A stretch of DNA of 64,000 nucleotides from Chlamydiales bacterium (lineage in GTDB: Bacteria > Chlamydiota > Chlamydiia > Chlamydiales > JAAKFR01). Location: assembly GCA_024233495.1 (NCBI GenBank), contig JACKPM010000004.1:124001-188000 (forward strand). Direction: 5' to 3'. The notes under the pieces were generated by a model. That model made no database searches. It was given only the letters and a program-made list of their open reading frames with translations, and was not told the origin of the DNA. The position numbers and the translations under genes are program-made. Positions 18,296-27,470 of the stretch are shown here, piece after piece. Numbering within the stretch: the stretch's first letter is position 1; every line of letters begins with the position of its first letter.

Positions 18296-20548
18296 CTAAG
18301 AGAAGAAAATGCGGCCGTAATTGATTTTGTCAGCTGAGAGAACAAGGGCTAGATTTTGGCACTCCTTCGTTTTCTCAAAAAGTTCTCTTAGATAGACGCC
18401 ATACTCTTCTAGTTCATCTTTTTTCGGATGTTTGATGCCGAGGAATGTTAAATCTGCTTTTTGTGACTCTTCCTCTACTCGCTCTAAAATATCCCCCTCT
18501 CCTTCTGAGAGTAAATTTAGGTTTAGATTGCGCATTCTCAACTGCTTTTTGTATTTCTCCCACTCTTTTTCCATTGTCTGACGCTCCTCTTCTGAGTGGA
18601 CAATTGCATTTACAAAGATGTTGGCGTTATGCATTACGGCGCTAGATTGGAAGATATGAGAAAGAGCAAGGCAAAGTTTAAAGTTATTCACAACTTTCCC
18701 CTCCCACCAAAGGTGGATTACTTTTTGCCCCTTCCCTTTCATGGGCTCTAGAAACGATGAGCTAATCTCACTATCAAACTTCAAGAAAATGACATTTTTC
18801 TGCTGGATATGCGCTTCATAGATATAGCTCACAATATCTTCATATTCAAAAAGTTCCTCTTTAAAAAATAGAACGACTGTATTTGGAGTGAGCGGCCCTA
18901 TGCCATAGTTAAAGGTCACTTCACGCAATCCTTTGATGAAGCTCTCACAATACGTAGAGTGGCAAAAAGCAGGCACCTGAGAGTTCTCCAAGTATTCTTG
19001 CAAAGAACTCTTATAAGAGAGCTCAAGTTTGGAGCACATATCCTTTTTAGGCAAACAAAGAGCGTAGGTCAAAAAGCCTTTATTTTGGCTCAGAGCATTT
19101 GTAAAAGCTATCAAATCTCTCTTTCCTACCATCTTAGTATCTAGGAAGGCTAAAATATTGGGGCGCCAGTTGCGCGTATTGTCAGCAGCAAGGGCAAGTC
19201 TATGTGTAGCCATATTGACGAGAAAAGAAAACAAGCTAAAGCGAATATCAGCCCAATTGCCTTTTAGCTGCCGCATAGAGACCCAAACACAAATGCCAAT
19301 CACAGCGGCCAATACAATAAAGGTAGCACCCGAATTGACCATAAACATAGTCATAAAACAGCCCACACTCCCAACAAGAGAGAGAGCCCAAGGCACTTGA
19401 AAAGAAGGGCGCCAGCTAGGGTTTTGGATAAACGACTCAAAGAACGCTACAAAGTTGAGTAGGCCATACGTCACCAAACACACCATCGTTAAAATCGGAA
19501 TGAGGTGGTTGATGTCTGTTAAGACTGTAAGCGTAAGAGCAAAGATAAAAATCGCAAGCGTCGCAATGCGCGGTTGATTTGTCTTTCCAAACCCCTTTCC
19601 CAAAAACCTAGGCAAGATTCCATCGCTTGCAACTGCCTGCAAAATACGAGGCGCTCCTAAAACTCCACCTAAAGCGCTTGAAAGTGTTGCAGCCCAAATT
19701 CCTATAACCACAAGAAATCCATATTTTGTGACATTATAGACAATAAAAGGGTGTGCAACAAGAATAGCGGGGCTCACATTTCGATGAAGAAAAATGGCAA
19801 AGTTGATGTACAAAATATACGCCACTACAATAGCGCCAATTGTCCCTAGTGGAATCGAACGGGAAGGCTTTTGCAAATCTCCAGACATCGACAGCCCAGC
19901 TTCAATCCCTGTTGCAGCTGGGAAGAACATTGCAAATGCGAGCCAAAAAGGCATGTGAGGGATGCTATCTGCGGGAAGAAGTGTCGAAGGAATATTTGAG
20001 GCATCTCCCAAAAAGATCGCACCCAGCGAAACTGCAAGAGCACAAAAGATAAAAATTTGTGTCTGAAGCGCCAGATTTGTCGAGACATAGGAGATAAAAG
20101 TTAAAAAACAAATCGTCCCAATCTCTAGGTAGGTAATCGATAGATGTGGAAGAAACTCCTGCAAAGAGACGGCAAAACCACTTACACAAAGAGCAACAGA
20201 GGTTGTTTGGGAGATGCACAGCAGGATCCCAATTGAACTTCCGAACTCAAGCCCGAGGGAGCGAGAAATAATATAATACGATCCCCCAGCCCCTATTTTC
20301 ATGTTCGTTGCAATGGCAGTTAAAGAGAGGCCAGTGACAAACAAAAGAAAAGAGGAGAGAGTGATGATCACTGTCGTCTCAAAGATTCCCACCTGCCCTA
20401 AAATCCACCCTAAGCGCAGAAAAAGAATCACCCCAATCATCTGTAGGATGTTGGGGAGAAAGACGCCTTTTAGGGTTCCAAACTTATAACTTTTTTGCTT
20501 CTCACCCTTTTTAAGCTTGGGCAAGGCGGCTGAAAATGCACTTTTCAT
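18296..20548 (-). CDS. APC-superfamily transporter resembling SLC12 cation-chloride cotransporters
   Basis: 750 residues. Twelve membrane helices occupy roughly residues 25-430, starting with the motif GTLKGVFLPNILQMIGVILF typical of SLC12/bacterial homologues (GxxxxVxxPxxxxxxGVxLF), and GAGGSYYIISRSLG marks helix 3. A cytoplasmic C-terminal domain of ~300 residues (NWRPNILAFLD, then alternating strands and helices) matches the regulatory tail found in that group. Substrate may be ions or amino acids; the sequence does not decide. The start ATG has AAGGA upstream and lies 1 nt after the clpB stop, so it is the last gene of the sthA-clpB operon. Confidence 0.82.
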   Translation of the reverse strand: MKSAFSAALPKLKKGEKQKSYKFGTLKGVFLPNILQMIGVILFLRLGWILGQVGIFETTVIITLSSFLLFVTGLSLTAIATNMKIGAGGSYYIISRSLGLEFGSSIGILLCISQTTSVALCVSGFAVSLQEFLPHLSITYLEIGTICFLTFISYVSTNLALQTQIFIFCALAVSLGAIFLGDASNIPSTLLPADSIPHMPFWLAFAMFFPAATGIEAGLSMSGDLQKPSRSIPLGTIGAIVVAYILYINFAIFLHRNVSPAILVAHPFIVYNVTKYGFLVVIGIWAATLSSALGGVLGAPRILQAVASDGILPRFLGKGFGKTNQPRIATLAIFIFALTLTVLTDINHLIPILTMVCLVTYGLLNFVAFFESFIQNPSWRPSFQVPWALSLVGSVGCFMTMFMVNSGATFIVLAAVIGICVWVSMRQLKGNWADIRFSLFSFLVNMATHRLALAADNTRNWRPNILAFLDTKMVGKRDLIAFTNALSQNKGFLTYALCLPKKDMCSKLELSYKSSLQEYLENSQVPAFCHSTYCESFIKGLREVTFNYGIGPLTPNTVVLFFKEELFEYEDIVSYIYEAHIQQKNVIFLKFDSEISSSFLEPMKGKGQKVIHLWWEGKVVNNFKLCLALSHIFQSSAVMHNANIFVNAIVHSEEERQTMEKEWEKYKKQLRMRNLNLNLLSEGEGDILERVEEESQKADLTFLGIKHPKKDELEEYGVYLRELFEKTKECQNLALVLSADKINYGRIFFS

Positions 20549-20549
20549 T

Positions 20550-23045
20550 TTATTCCTTCAGCATAACTATATTTTTATAGGTGAGCTTTACGGTTGTATT
20601 TGGGCGTACTTTGCCCTCCAATACAGCCTTAGAAAGCAGTTTTACTACTTCATGTTGGATCAATCGTTTTAGTGGGCGCGCACCAAAATCAGGGTCATAC
20701 CCCTCTTTCCCTAAGTAGCGGGTAAGTGCCTCATCCCATTCAAGCGTGATGTGCCGTTCTTCCATCCGCTTAGCCACGCGCTCCATCTGGATCTTCACAA
20801 TCTTCTCCATGTCCTTCTCTTTTAGGGGAGAAAAGATCAAAATTTCATCGAGCCTATTGAGAAACTCAGGACGGAAACTCGTCTTGAGCTGCTCTTGTGG
20901 CAGGTTAGAAGTCATGATAAAGAGTGCGTTTTTACAGTTGACCGTCCGCCCCTTACTATCTGTAAGACGTCCATCATCAAAGATTTGAAGCAAGATATTG
21001 AACACGTCGGGGTTCGCTTTTTCAATTTCATCAAGTAGAACGACGGCGTATGGGCGACGACGAAGCGCTTCTGAGAGCTGGCCTCCCTCATCATAGCCGA
21101 CATAGCCTGGAGGAGAGCCGATGAGTTTTGAGACTGTGTGCTTCTCCATATACTCTGACATATCAAGGCGAATCATCGCTTCCTCTTTGTCAAAAAGCTG
21201 TTCGGCGAGGGTTTTGGCAAGTTCTGTTTTGCCCACACCAGTGGGTCCAAGGAAGAGGAAGACCCCAGTAGGACGGTTAGGATCACTTAGACCGGCACGC
21301 GAAGCGCGGATCGCATCGCTCACGGCAGTAACTGCAGAGGCTTGCCCGACAACACGCTCTTCTAAAGTCTCTTCAAGCTTGAGGAGCTTCTCAGCATCAC
21401 CCTCTAGCATCTTGTTCACTGGAATGCCTGTCCACTTTGCCACAATCTGTGCCACTAAAAACTCATCCACCTCCTCTTGAAGAAGGCGGTTTTCCTTTTT
21501 ATTCAGCTCCTCTTGCGCCTTATCAATCTCCTCTTGTAGCTTGGGAAGCTCCGCATACCGAATCTCAGCCACACGGTTATAGTCAGCAACACGCTCTGCT
21601 TCCTCTTCTTGAAAGCGAAGGCGCTCGAGTGCATTCTTCTTCTCTTTCACTAACTCGAGCACTTTTTTCTCATTCTCCCACCGCTGCTTCAACACCGTGA
21701 GCTCTTCTTTGATGGTTGCAATTTGCGAATCGAGCTCCTTATCGTGCCCTTCGCGCTTGAGCCCCTCTTGCTTCACAATCAGGCTTGCAAGCTCTCGCTC
21801 TTTCATGTCGATCGGAAGGGGGCGGCTGCCAAGCTGCATGCGGATTAAACTCGCTGCTTCATCGATGAGGTCGATCGCTTTATCTGGTAAAAAGCGATCA
21901 GCAATATAGCGGTGCGAAAGCATCACAGCTGCGTGCAGTGCTGCCTCTGTAATGCGCACACCGTGGAAAATCTCATACCGCTCGCGCAAGCCGCGCAAAA
22001 TCGCAATCGCATCCTCTAATGAAGGCTCCTGCACCATTACAGGCTGAAAGCGGCGCTCCAATGCTGCATCCTTTTCAATATACTTTTGATACTCATTGAG
22101 TGTGGTTGCTCCAACGCAGTGCAACGTGCCGCGCGCAAGAGCAGGCTTGAGCAAGTTCGCAGCATCCATCGCTCCCTCAGAGCCTCCAGCTCCCACAAGG
22201 GTGTGCACCTCATCAATAAAAATGACAATGCCTCCATCACTCTTCTCAATTTCCTCTAAAATCCCTTTCAGCCGCTCCTCAAACTCCCCACGAAATTTTG
22301 TGCCTGCAATCAAAGCTCCCATATCTAGAGCTACAAGTGTTTTTCCTTTTAAAGAGTCAGGCACGTCCTCTTGAATGATGCGCTGCGCAAGACCCTCTGC
22401 AATCGCCGTCTTTCCCACACCTGGCTCCCCAATCAACATCGGGTTATTCTTTGTACGGCGAGAGAGTACCTGAATCGTACGGCGAATCTCTTCATCCCGT
22501 CCAATAACAGGATCGAGCTTTCCCTGCTTAGCCAAATCGGTAAGATTCTTACAAAACTTCTCCAAACTCTTCATGCTTGCTTCTGCAGTTGGGCTATCCA
22601 TGTGCCGATCTCCTCTCACCTTTTGAATCATCTCCTTTAACTTCTGCAAATCAATGCCACTTTGCTTCTTCCACTTTTCAAAAGGCTCGCCCCCTCCCTT
22701 CCAAAAGCTGAGTAAAAAGTGGTCACTTGACACGTACGAGTCGTTGAACTCCTTCGCAAACTTTTGCGCATCGTTTACCCTTCCTTGGAAGCTGCGCGCT
22801 GGCTGCGGCTGCCCAGGATCACCTGCGAACTTAGGCAGGTGCTCCAAAGCCTCTTGAGTCTCACGTAAAAGGTCAGAAGGGCTCACCTTCATCTCTCCCA
22901 AAAGAGAGTGAAAATAGCCATTTTTATCCTCCAAAAAAGAGGAGAGAAGGTGGTTTTCAGTCACCTCTGTATTGTGATTCTCCTCCGCTTTTTGAAAAGC
23001 TTCTTGAATCGCGTGCATCGCTGCTTCTGAAAAATTTTGCTGCAT
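20550..23045 (-). CDS. clpB: Chaperone/disaggregase ClpB
   Basis: 831 residues, slightly shorter than the ~860 of typical ClpB. Clp N domain (1-~145, SEAAMHAIQEAFQKAEE), first AAA+ module with GEPGVGKTA and IFIDEVHTLVGAGG, the long coiled-coil middle domain (~400-520), second AAA+ module with GPTGVGKTE, LDMSEYMEKHTV and GYVGYDEGG. With DnaK it reactivates aggregates; no ClpP-binding IGF loop seen. Its start codon overlaps the stop of the methyltransferase gene (TAATG), an unusual neighbour for clpB. The placement between a methyltransferase and a transporter is not the usual stress operon, and I see no heat-shock promoter directly before it. Confidence 0.97.
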   Translation of the reverse strand: MQQNFSEAAMHAIQEAFQKAEENHNTEVTENHLLSSFLEDKNGYFHSLLGEMKVSPSDLLRETQEALEHLPKFAGDPGQPQPARSFQGRVNDAQKFAKEFNDSYVSSDHFLLSFWKGGGEPFEKWKKQSGIDLQKLKEMIQKVRGDRHMDSPTAEASMKSLEKFCKNLTDLAKQGKLDPVIGRDEEIRRTIQVLSRRTKNNPMLIGEPGVGKTAIAEGLAQRIIQEDVPDSLKGKTLVALDMGALIAGTKFRGEFEERLKGILEEIEKSDGGIVIFIDEVHTLVGAGGSEGAMDAANLLKPALARGTLHCVGATTLNEYQKYIEKDAALERRFQPVMVQEPSLEDAIAILRGLRERYEIFHGVRITEAALHAAVMLSHRYIADRFLPDKAIDLIDEAASLIRMQLGSRPLPIDMKERELASLIVKQEGLKREGHDKELDSQIATIKEELTVLKQRWENEKKVLELVKEKKNALERLRFQEEEAERVADYNRVAEIRYAELPKLQEEIDKAQEELNKKENRLLQEEVDEFLVAQIVAKWTGIPVNKMLEGDAEKLLKLEETLEERVVGQASAVTAVSDAIRASRAGLSDPNRPTGVFLFLGPTGVGKTELAKTLAEQLFDKEEAMIRLDMSEYMEKHTVSKLIGSPPGYVGYDEGGQLSEALRRRPYAVVLLDEIEKANPDVFNILLQIFDDGRLTDSKGRTVNCKNALFIMTSNLPQEQLKTSFRPEFLNRLDEILIFSPLKEKDMEKIVKIQMERVAKRMEERHITLEWDEALTRYLGKEGYDPDFGARPLKRLIQHEVVKLLSKAVLEGKVRPNTTVKLTYKNIVMLKE

Positions 23046-23962
23046 TACCGAATCCTCAATTTCTCAAGCTTCCGTTTTGCCAAAAAGAGGCGCCACACAT
23101 GAAAGCGTCTCTTGAGCTTCTTGTTAATTGAAATCCCCAACCGATGAATAGGGTTGACGTTGAGCGGTAGCTTCTTTGGCCGAAGTGACGGATCCCAACA
23201 CTGCTCATAAAGCCCCTGCTGGGGAATCACACCCGCTGTTGAATCGGCTCTCTTACGCACAAGAAAATGTACGCCGAGCTGCTTCTTTGAAAAGCCGCCT
23301 ATTGATAGTTCGTCAAGCACTCCCGGTACATAGCGATACCGCTCCCACTGCCGCAACGGGTTGTGGTCGTGTCGCACAACCTCTGCAGTCACAATGTCAT
23401 ATTTGTTCACAGAAAAATAGGTGTGATATACCTGTGGGCAAAACATGTAGAAGCCATGATCAACATAGTTGTTCGTAGGAGACATAAAGAGAATCTTCCC
23501 TCCCACACGCAACAAATTATGCAGATTTTCTAAGTATTGAGGAAAGTGAAAAATATGTTCCGCGGTTCCTGCATCAATGATAAGATCATACTGATTCCAA
23601 TGCTCTTTGGGAAGCGGCACATTCATATCATGCACAAACTCAGCCCCCTCAAAGCTAGAATTATCTGTACTCTCTACTCGACTGAAACCAAGCGCCTTAA
23701 AGAGCATCTTGTCATCGATATAGTGAAACTTACTCCAATGATCATCAAAGCTTACTTCGAACGGCGTGTCAACAAGGGAGATCCCCTGCTTGTGAGCCTC
23801 TTCTTTCATCACCTTTTCGGTAAACTGAATGCAAGGACGTCCAATTGAAAGGAGTGCCTCACCTTCAAGATTTCCTCTTTTTTTCTCTCCCAGGAGAAAC
23901 TTGTATGCTTCTTTTCCGATGCCCATAGGTGAGCAAGTGTACGGAAGGAAATAAAAAAGCAC
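23045..23962 (-). CDS. SAM-dependent methyltransferase, class I-like
   Basis: 305 residues from a GTG at 23962 preceded by AAGAG; an internal ATG at 23926 is an alternative. The segment QYDLIIDAGTAEHIFHFPQYLENLHNLLRVGGKILFMSPT is the classic motif II/III region of class I methyltransferases (shown here as positions ~124-165): an acidic strand end, EH(I)-helix and the LLRxGGKILF strand. The usual glycine-rich motif I is not obvious, replaced by a region around KALGFSRVESTD. Substrate unknown; similar proteins modify polysaccharide or lipid sugars. It lies 8 nt after the transglutaminase/TPR gene and overlaps clpB, so it is in the same operon. Confidence 0.7.
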   Translation of the reverse strand: MLFYFLPYTCSPMGIGKEAYKFLLGEKKRGNLEGEALLSIGRPCIQFTEKVMKEEAHKQGISLVDTPFEVSFDDHWSKFHYIDDKMLFKALGFSRVESTDNSSFEGAEFVHDMNVPLPKEHWNQYDLIIDAGTAEHIFHFPQYLENLHNLLRVGGKILFMSPTNNYVDHGFYMFCPQVYHTYFSVNKYDIVTAEVVRHDHNPLRQWERYRYVPGVLDELSIGGFSKKQLGVHFLVRKRADSTAGVIPQQGLYEQCWDPSLRPKKLPLNVNPIHRLGISINKKLKRRFHVWRLFLAKRKLEKLRIR

Positions 23963-23970
23963 AATCTCTT

Positions 23971-25449
23971 CTATTCAGGGCAATGGCGGATAAGTTCAGC
24001 GCGTACATCGCGCAAAACTTTGGGATAAAAATTACGGCTCTTTGTGATTCTCTCCGCATTTCTCAAATGCTCCCAGCATGCCTTAAAATCATGCCGTTCC
24101 CCATTTAGGGCGCAAAGGTAGTACTCAACTGAAGGATCGTTAGGGTCAAGCACATGGTACTTTCTGAGTTGAGCGAGAGCCTCTTTTGTCCGCCCAAGCT
24201 GCAAGTAGCACACTGCTGATTGGAGAAGGCCATCGCGAAAGTTGGGATGTCTCTGCAGCACCTCTTGCAAAAGCTTTTGCTTTTCTAAAATCGAGGAGCG
24301 CGTCGTATCTACTTGAAGAAAAACAGAACGAATCCCCTCTTTATCGGTTTTCCCCTCTAGGTAGTCTTCAGCAAGCGCGCGCTTTTGCACAGCGTGATCC
24401 GCAAGGTGGTCGCGCACCTTTCGCAAGAGAGCTTCTCCTTTCTCATCTTCATCACAAAGAAGGTAGCTATATCCCAAAAGTTCAGAAAGAAGAGTATCTC
24501 CCTCCATATAGGGCCACGCTTTAAGGTAGGCTGCAGCCGCTTTATCAAACTGCTGACTGTGCAGGTAGACAGAGGCTTGGTTGAAATGAGTCATACCGAT
24601 CACCTCGCGCAATTCCCTTTCTTCAAGAGAGCGGGTATTGATGCCAAGATACGCCTCTGAGGGCATGTGAATACCGCGCGCTGTGGTCTCAATATTCACC
24701 AACATCTCATCTTTGTGATAGCGCACAAAAATGTGGCCAGGTGGCGTGATGATTTCAAGAGGAAGATCAATTCTCTGTGCAATTGCAAGATAAAGCGCCG
24801 TCACACCCAAGCAAACACCGAGGTGATCATCCATCACCGACGGCAAGAAGGTAAAGAGGTCAATCGACTCCGCATAAATCGACTGTGGAGGGAAGCGGAA
24901 GTGCATCTGTTCAAAAATAAAGGCGTTGGTTGCCTTAATCTTTTCCATCGGAGAGGCATCTTGCGGCAGCCTTGCTAAAATTTGAAGCGCCATCATGTCG
25001 AGTAAGGCGGAGTAGCTGCGTGCCTGCTTAAGTGCATCCTCTTGCCCTGCAAGTTGCGAAAGCAGGAGCGCCTTTCCCAAATCGATCTCTGAGGAAGTGA
25101 GCTGAAGCACCTCCTCTTCACTCTTTGCTTCATAGCCACGTAAACGGCGGTTGGGAAGGTGAGCGGCAAGCTGCTCAACAATGGCACACTCTTCCTCCGT
25201 AAGCTCGCTTGCTCCTGTTTTCGTGCGATTCACGAGATTGATCACCTTTGCCACTTCATACGGGCGGGGCCACTTGAGCAACTCCGATGCACGTAAAAGT
25301 GCCTCATTCCCTTCAGGACGATTTGGGTAAAGCTCGTAAAAAGCAAGAGACTTAGAGACAGAAAGTGGATCCAACGTGTTATAGAGCGTGCGCAAGTGAT
25401 CTGCGCCAAAAGCAGTGGAAAAAAGGAGGAGAAAGAGTACTTTTTTCAT
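23971..25449 (-). CDS. Secreted transglutaminase-like (SirB1-type) protein with TPR repeats
   Basis: 492 residues with a signal peptide (KKVLFLLLFSTAFGA, cleavage near residue 16). The middle has a transglutaminase-like core: LGVCLGVTALYLAIAQRIDLP (Cys ~216), ITPPGHIFVRYH (His ~240) and VNIETTARG in the acidic position, where a Glu or Thr replaces the usual Asp. The C-terminal ~200 residues contain TPR-like helical pairs (NQASVYLHSQQFDKAAAAYLKA and LQLGRTKEALAQLRKYHVLDPNDP). It may be a periplasmic enzyme or a binding scaffold. ATGA overlap with sthA puts it second in the operon. Confidence 0.75.
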   Translation of the reverse strand: MKKVLFLLLFSTAFGADHLRTLYNTLDPLSVSKSLAFYELYPNRPEGNEALLRASELLKWPRPYEVAKVINLVNRTKTGASELTEEECAIVEQLAAHLPNRRLRGYEAKSEEEVLQLTSSEIDLGKALLLSQLAGQEDALKQARSYSALLDMMALQILARLPQDASPMEKIKATNAFIFEQMHFRFPPQSIYAESIDLFTFLPSVMDDHLGVCLGVTALYLAIAQRIDLPLEIITPPGHIFVRYHKDEMLVNIETTARGIHMPSEAYLGINTRSLEERELREVIGMTHFNQASVYLHSQQFDKAAAAYLKAWPYMEGDTLLSELLGYSYLLCDEDEKGEALLRKVRDHLADHAVQKRALAEDYLEGKTDKEGIRSVFLQVDTTRSSILEKQKLLQEVLQRHPNFRDGLLQSAVCYLQLGRTKEALAQLRKYHVLDPNDPSVEYYLCALNGERHDFKACWEHLRNAERITKSRNFYPKVLRDVRAELIRHCPE

Positions 25450-26825
25450 AATTTATTTAAACCATTGAACGCTGCGATTCTGTATCCTTCTGCAAAGGTT
25501 GGGTAATTAAACACCTGTTGTGTAAAATAGTCGAGCCTTGCACCAAACTGCATGGCAAGTAAGCCTATATGGATCACTTCTGTCGCATTTCTACCCACAA
25601 TGTGTACACCCAAAATCTTCAAACTTTTTTTGTCAAAAAGCACCTTAAACAGCCCAAGATTGCTGCTTCCTGTAATGTGACTCTTTGCGATCTCGTAATA
25701 GTACGCTCTTCCCACCTCGAAGGAAACCCCTTTTTGTACGAGTTCTTCTTCGGTTTGGCCACAACATGAAATCTCCGGAATGGTATAGATGCCAAGAGGA
25801 AAGAGATTGGGAAACGGTTTTGTGCGCACGCCAAAGGCGTGCCTTGCTGCACATCTCCCCTGTTCCATGCTTGTAGAGGCAAGAGCTGGATAACCCACCA
25901 CATCGCCTGCTGCATAAATAGTTGGACACTCTGTTTGGAAGTAGGCATTAACCCCGATGTACCCCTGATTTGTCACGCCAAGCCCCACCTTTTCAAGCCC
26001 AAGACCACGAACATTCGCCTCGCGTCCAAGTGCATATAGCACAGCATCTGCTTCATAGCGGCTGCCATCTTGCGTCTCTACAACGCCAATATTGCCGATG
26101 CGCAAAACACGTGCTGGCACCTTGTTAGGCAAAAACTCTAAGCCAATATCTTTTAGTCCCACCTGAAGATGTGTACCAATTTCTGCATCCAGGTAGGGCA
26201 AAAGACGCTCTTTCTTGTCGAGCACAGTTACTTGACACCCCAGGGCAGAGAAAAAAGAGGCGTACTCCGCACCAATCACTCCCCCTCCTAATACCAAAAT
26301 TCTGCGCGGCAGACAGGGAATGGTCAACAGGCGGGTAGAGTCTAAAATCACCTCATCATCAAAAGGGACATCGATGGGGTTGCGCGGATCTGAACCTGTA
26401 CAAATCATAATTTTTTTTGCTAAAATGCGATATGTGGCACGTTCACCACTCACTTTCAACTCAGTCGGGGTTGTGAATTCAGCTGAGCCGTGCAGTAGAC
26501 GGATTCGATTTTTTTTAAGCTGTCGAAGCAAAATTGCCCGCTCACCTTGCAAAACTGCATTAAGGCGGTAGTTCAAATCATTAATTGTCACTTGAGCAAG
26601 ACAGCTCGCTCCATAGAAGCTTCTCTCATTGTAGCGCGTAAGATCAATGATAGCTTCTCTGAGCGACTTAGAAGGGATCGTACCTGAGTTGAGACAATTT
26701 CCTCCCACGACAATATCGCGTTCAACCATCACTACGGATTTGCCCAGCTTAGCGGCCTGAATCGCCCCCTTCTGCCCAGCAGGGCCAGAGCCAATCACAG
26801 CAAAGTCGCACACAACCTCTTCCAT
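25446..26825 (-). CDS. sthA: Soluble pyridine nucleotide transhydrogenase (SthA-like flavoprotein)
   Basis: 459 residues from ATG 26825; the frame extends to a TTG at 26843 without better support. FAD-binding GSGPAGQKGAIQAAKLG, redox region GGNCLNSGTIPSKSLRE, NAD(P)-binding GGGVIGAEYASFFSALG, and AAGDVVG, in the two-dinucleotide-binding-domain order. The CxxxxC disulfide of lipoamide dehydrogenases is not kept (only one Cys, then SGTIPSK), which matches SthA and argues against LpdA; a true LpdA is encoded at 58410-59774. It would shift reducing equivalents between NADH and NADPH. First gene of the reverse operon that ends with the transporter. Confidence 0.85.
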   Translation of the reverse strand: MEEVVCDFAVIGSGPAGQKGAIQAAKLGKSVVMVERDIVVGGNCLNSGTIPSKSLREAIIDLTRYNERSFYGASCLAQVTINDLNYRLNAVLQGERAILLRQLKKNRIRLLHGSAEFTTPTELKVSGERATYRILAKKIMICTGSDPRNPIDVPFDDEVILDSTRLLTIPCLPRRILVLGGGVIGAEYASFFSALGCQVTVLDKKERLLPYLDAEIGTHLQVGLKDIGLEFLPNKVPARVLRIGNIGVVETQDGSRYEADAVLYALGREANVRGLGLEKVGLGVTNQGYIGVNAYFQTECPTIYAAGDVVGYPALASTSMEQGRCAARHAFGVRTKPFPNLFPLGIYTIPEISCCGQTEEELVQKGVSFEVGRAYYYEIAKSHITGSSNLGLFKVLFDKKSLKILGVHIVGRNATEVIHIGLLAMQFGARLDYFTQQVFNYPTFAEGYRIAAFNGLNKL

Positions 26826-27139
26826 ATACACATTATTTAACAAAAATCATGCCACAATAGCTCTCCGTCATGCTTTGAAAACCTTTTGGTTGATTTTACC
26901 TCAAGCCCCCCCCTTGAGAGTTTAGCAACTCTTCGGCAAATCTATGGGCACCTCAGTTTTGTCCTATTTGACAGGAGGCGCTACAGACCTTTTCAAAAGT
27001 TGCAAGTCAAAGCAAATTCCAAAAAAAATCACTCATTTGATGCGTAAAAGCTCATTCATTATTAAAATAGGTTCTCAAAATTTTTCCTGAAAAGTCTATC
27101 CTTATTGGACTTTTGACATGCACTCCACCATTTTTCCTT
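26826..27139. other. Intergenic gap between sthA and rpmB
   Basis: About 310 bp, low GC, with no convincing gene. It holds an 8-C run flanked by CTCAAG/CTTGAG (26900-26918) without a T tail, and must contain the sthA promoter; none stands out. The divergent rpmB promoter lies at its right edge. Confidence 0.5.
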
Positions 27140-27167
27140 TTGCAAGATTTCTGAAAATTGCTATAGT
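27140..27167 (+). promoter_or_regulatory. Predicted rpmB promoter
   Basis: TTGCAA (27140-27145), 16-bp spacer, TATAGT (27162-27167), 28 bp upstream of the rpmB ATG. Confidence 0.6.
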
Positions 27168-27194
27168 GTTGCCTCAATCTAAGGAGATGTTCAT

Positions 27195-27470
27195 ATGACA
27201 AAGAAATGTGTTGTAACAGGGAAGAAGCCCAGCAAAGGCAGAACCTACACAATTCGTGGTATTGCTAAGAAAAAGAAAGGGATTGGACTTAACATCACAG
27301 GAAAGTCTAAAAGACGCTTTCTTCCAAACCTCATGAGCAAAAAACTTTGGTTTGCAGAAGAGAACCGCTTCATCACATTGCGTCTTTCTGCAAATGCTCT
27401 TCGTACGATCGACAAGAAAGGACTCTCAGCCGTTGTGCGTGAAATGCGCGAAAACGGACAGAAAGTGTAA
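27195..27470 (+). CDS. rpmB: 50S ribosomal protein L28
   Basis: 91 residues, basic. The L28 signature is visible at the start (KKCVVTGKKPSKG: a single Cys then GKKP) and RRFLPNLMSKKLWFAEENRFITLRLS in the middle, split by the conserved K/R-rich loop. Strong ribosome-binding site AAGGAGATG precedes ATG 27195. Its TAA shares the A with the start of the decarboxylase gene (TAATG). The zinc-binding CxxC form is not present. Confidence 0.95.
   Translation: MTKKCVVTGKKPSKGRTYTIRGIAKKKKGIGLNITGKSKRRFLPNLMSKKLWFAEENRFITLRLSANALRTIDKKGLSAVVREMRENGQKV

Noticed and set aside
26900..26918. C8 tract with CTCAAG/CTTGAG arms as terminator
   Set aside because: Short stem, C loop and no T tract; also at the 5' side of both neighbouring genes.
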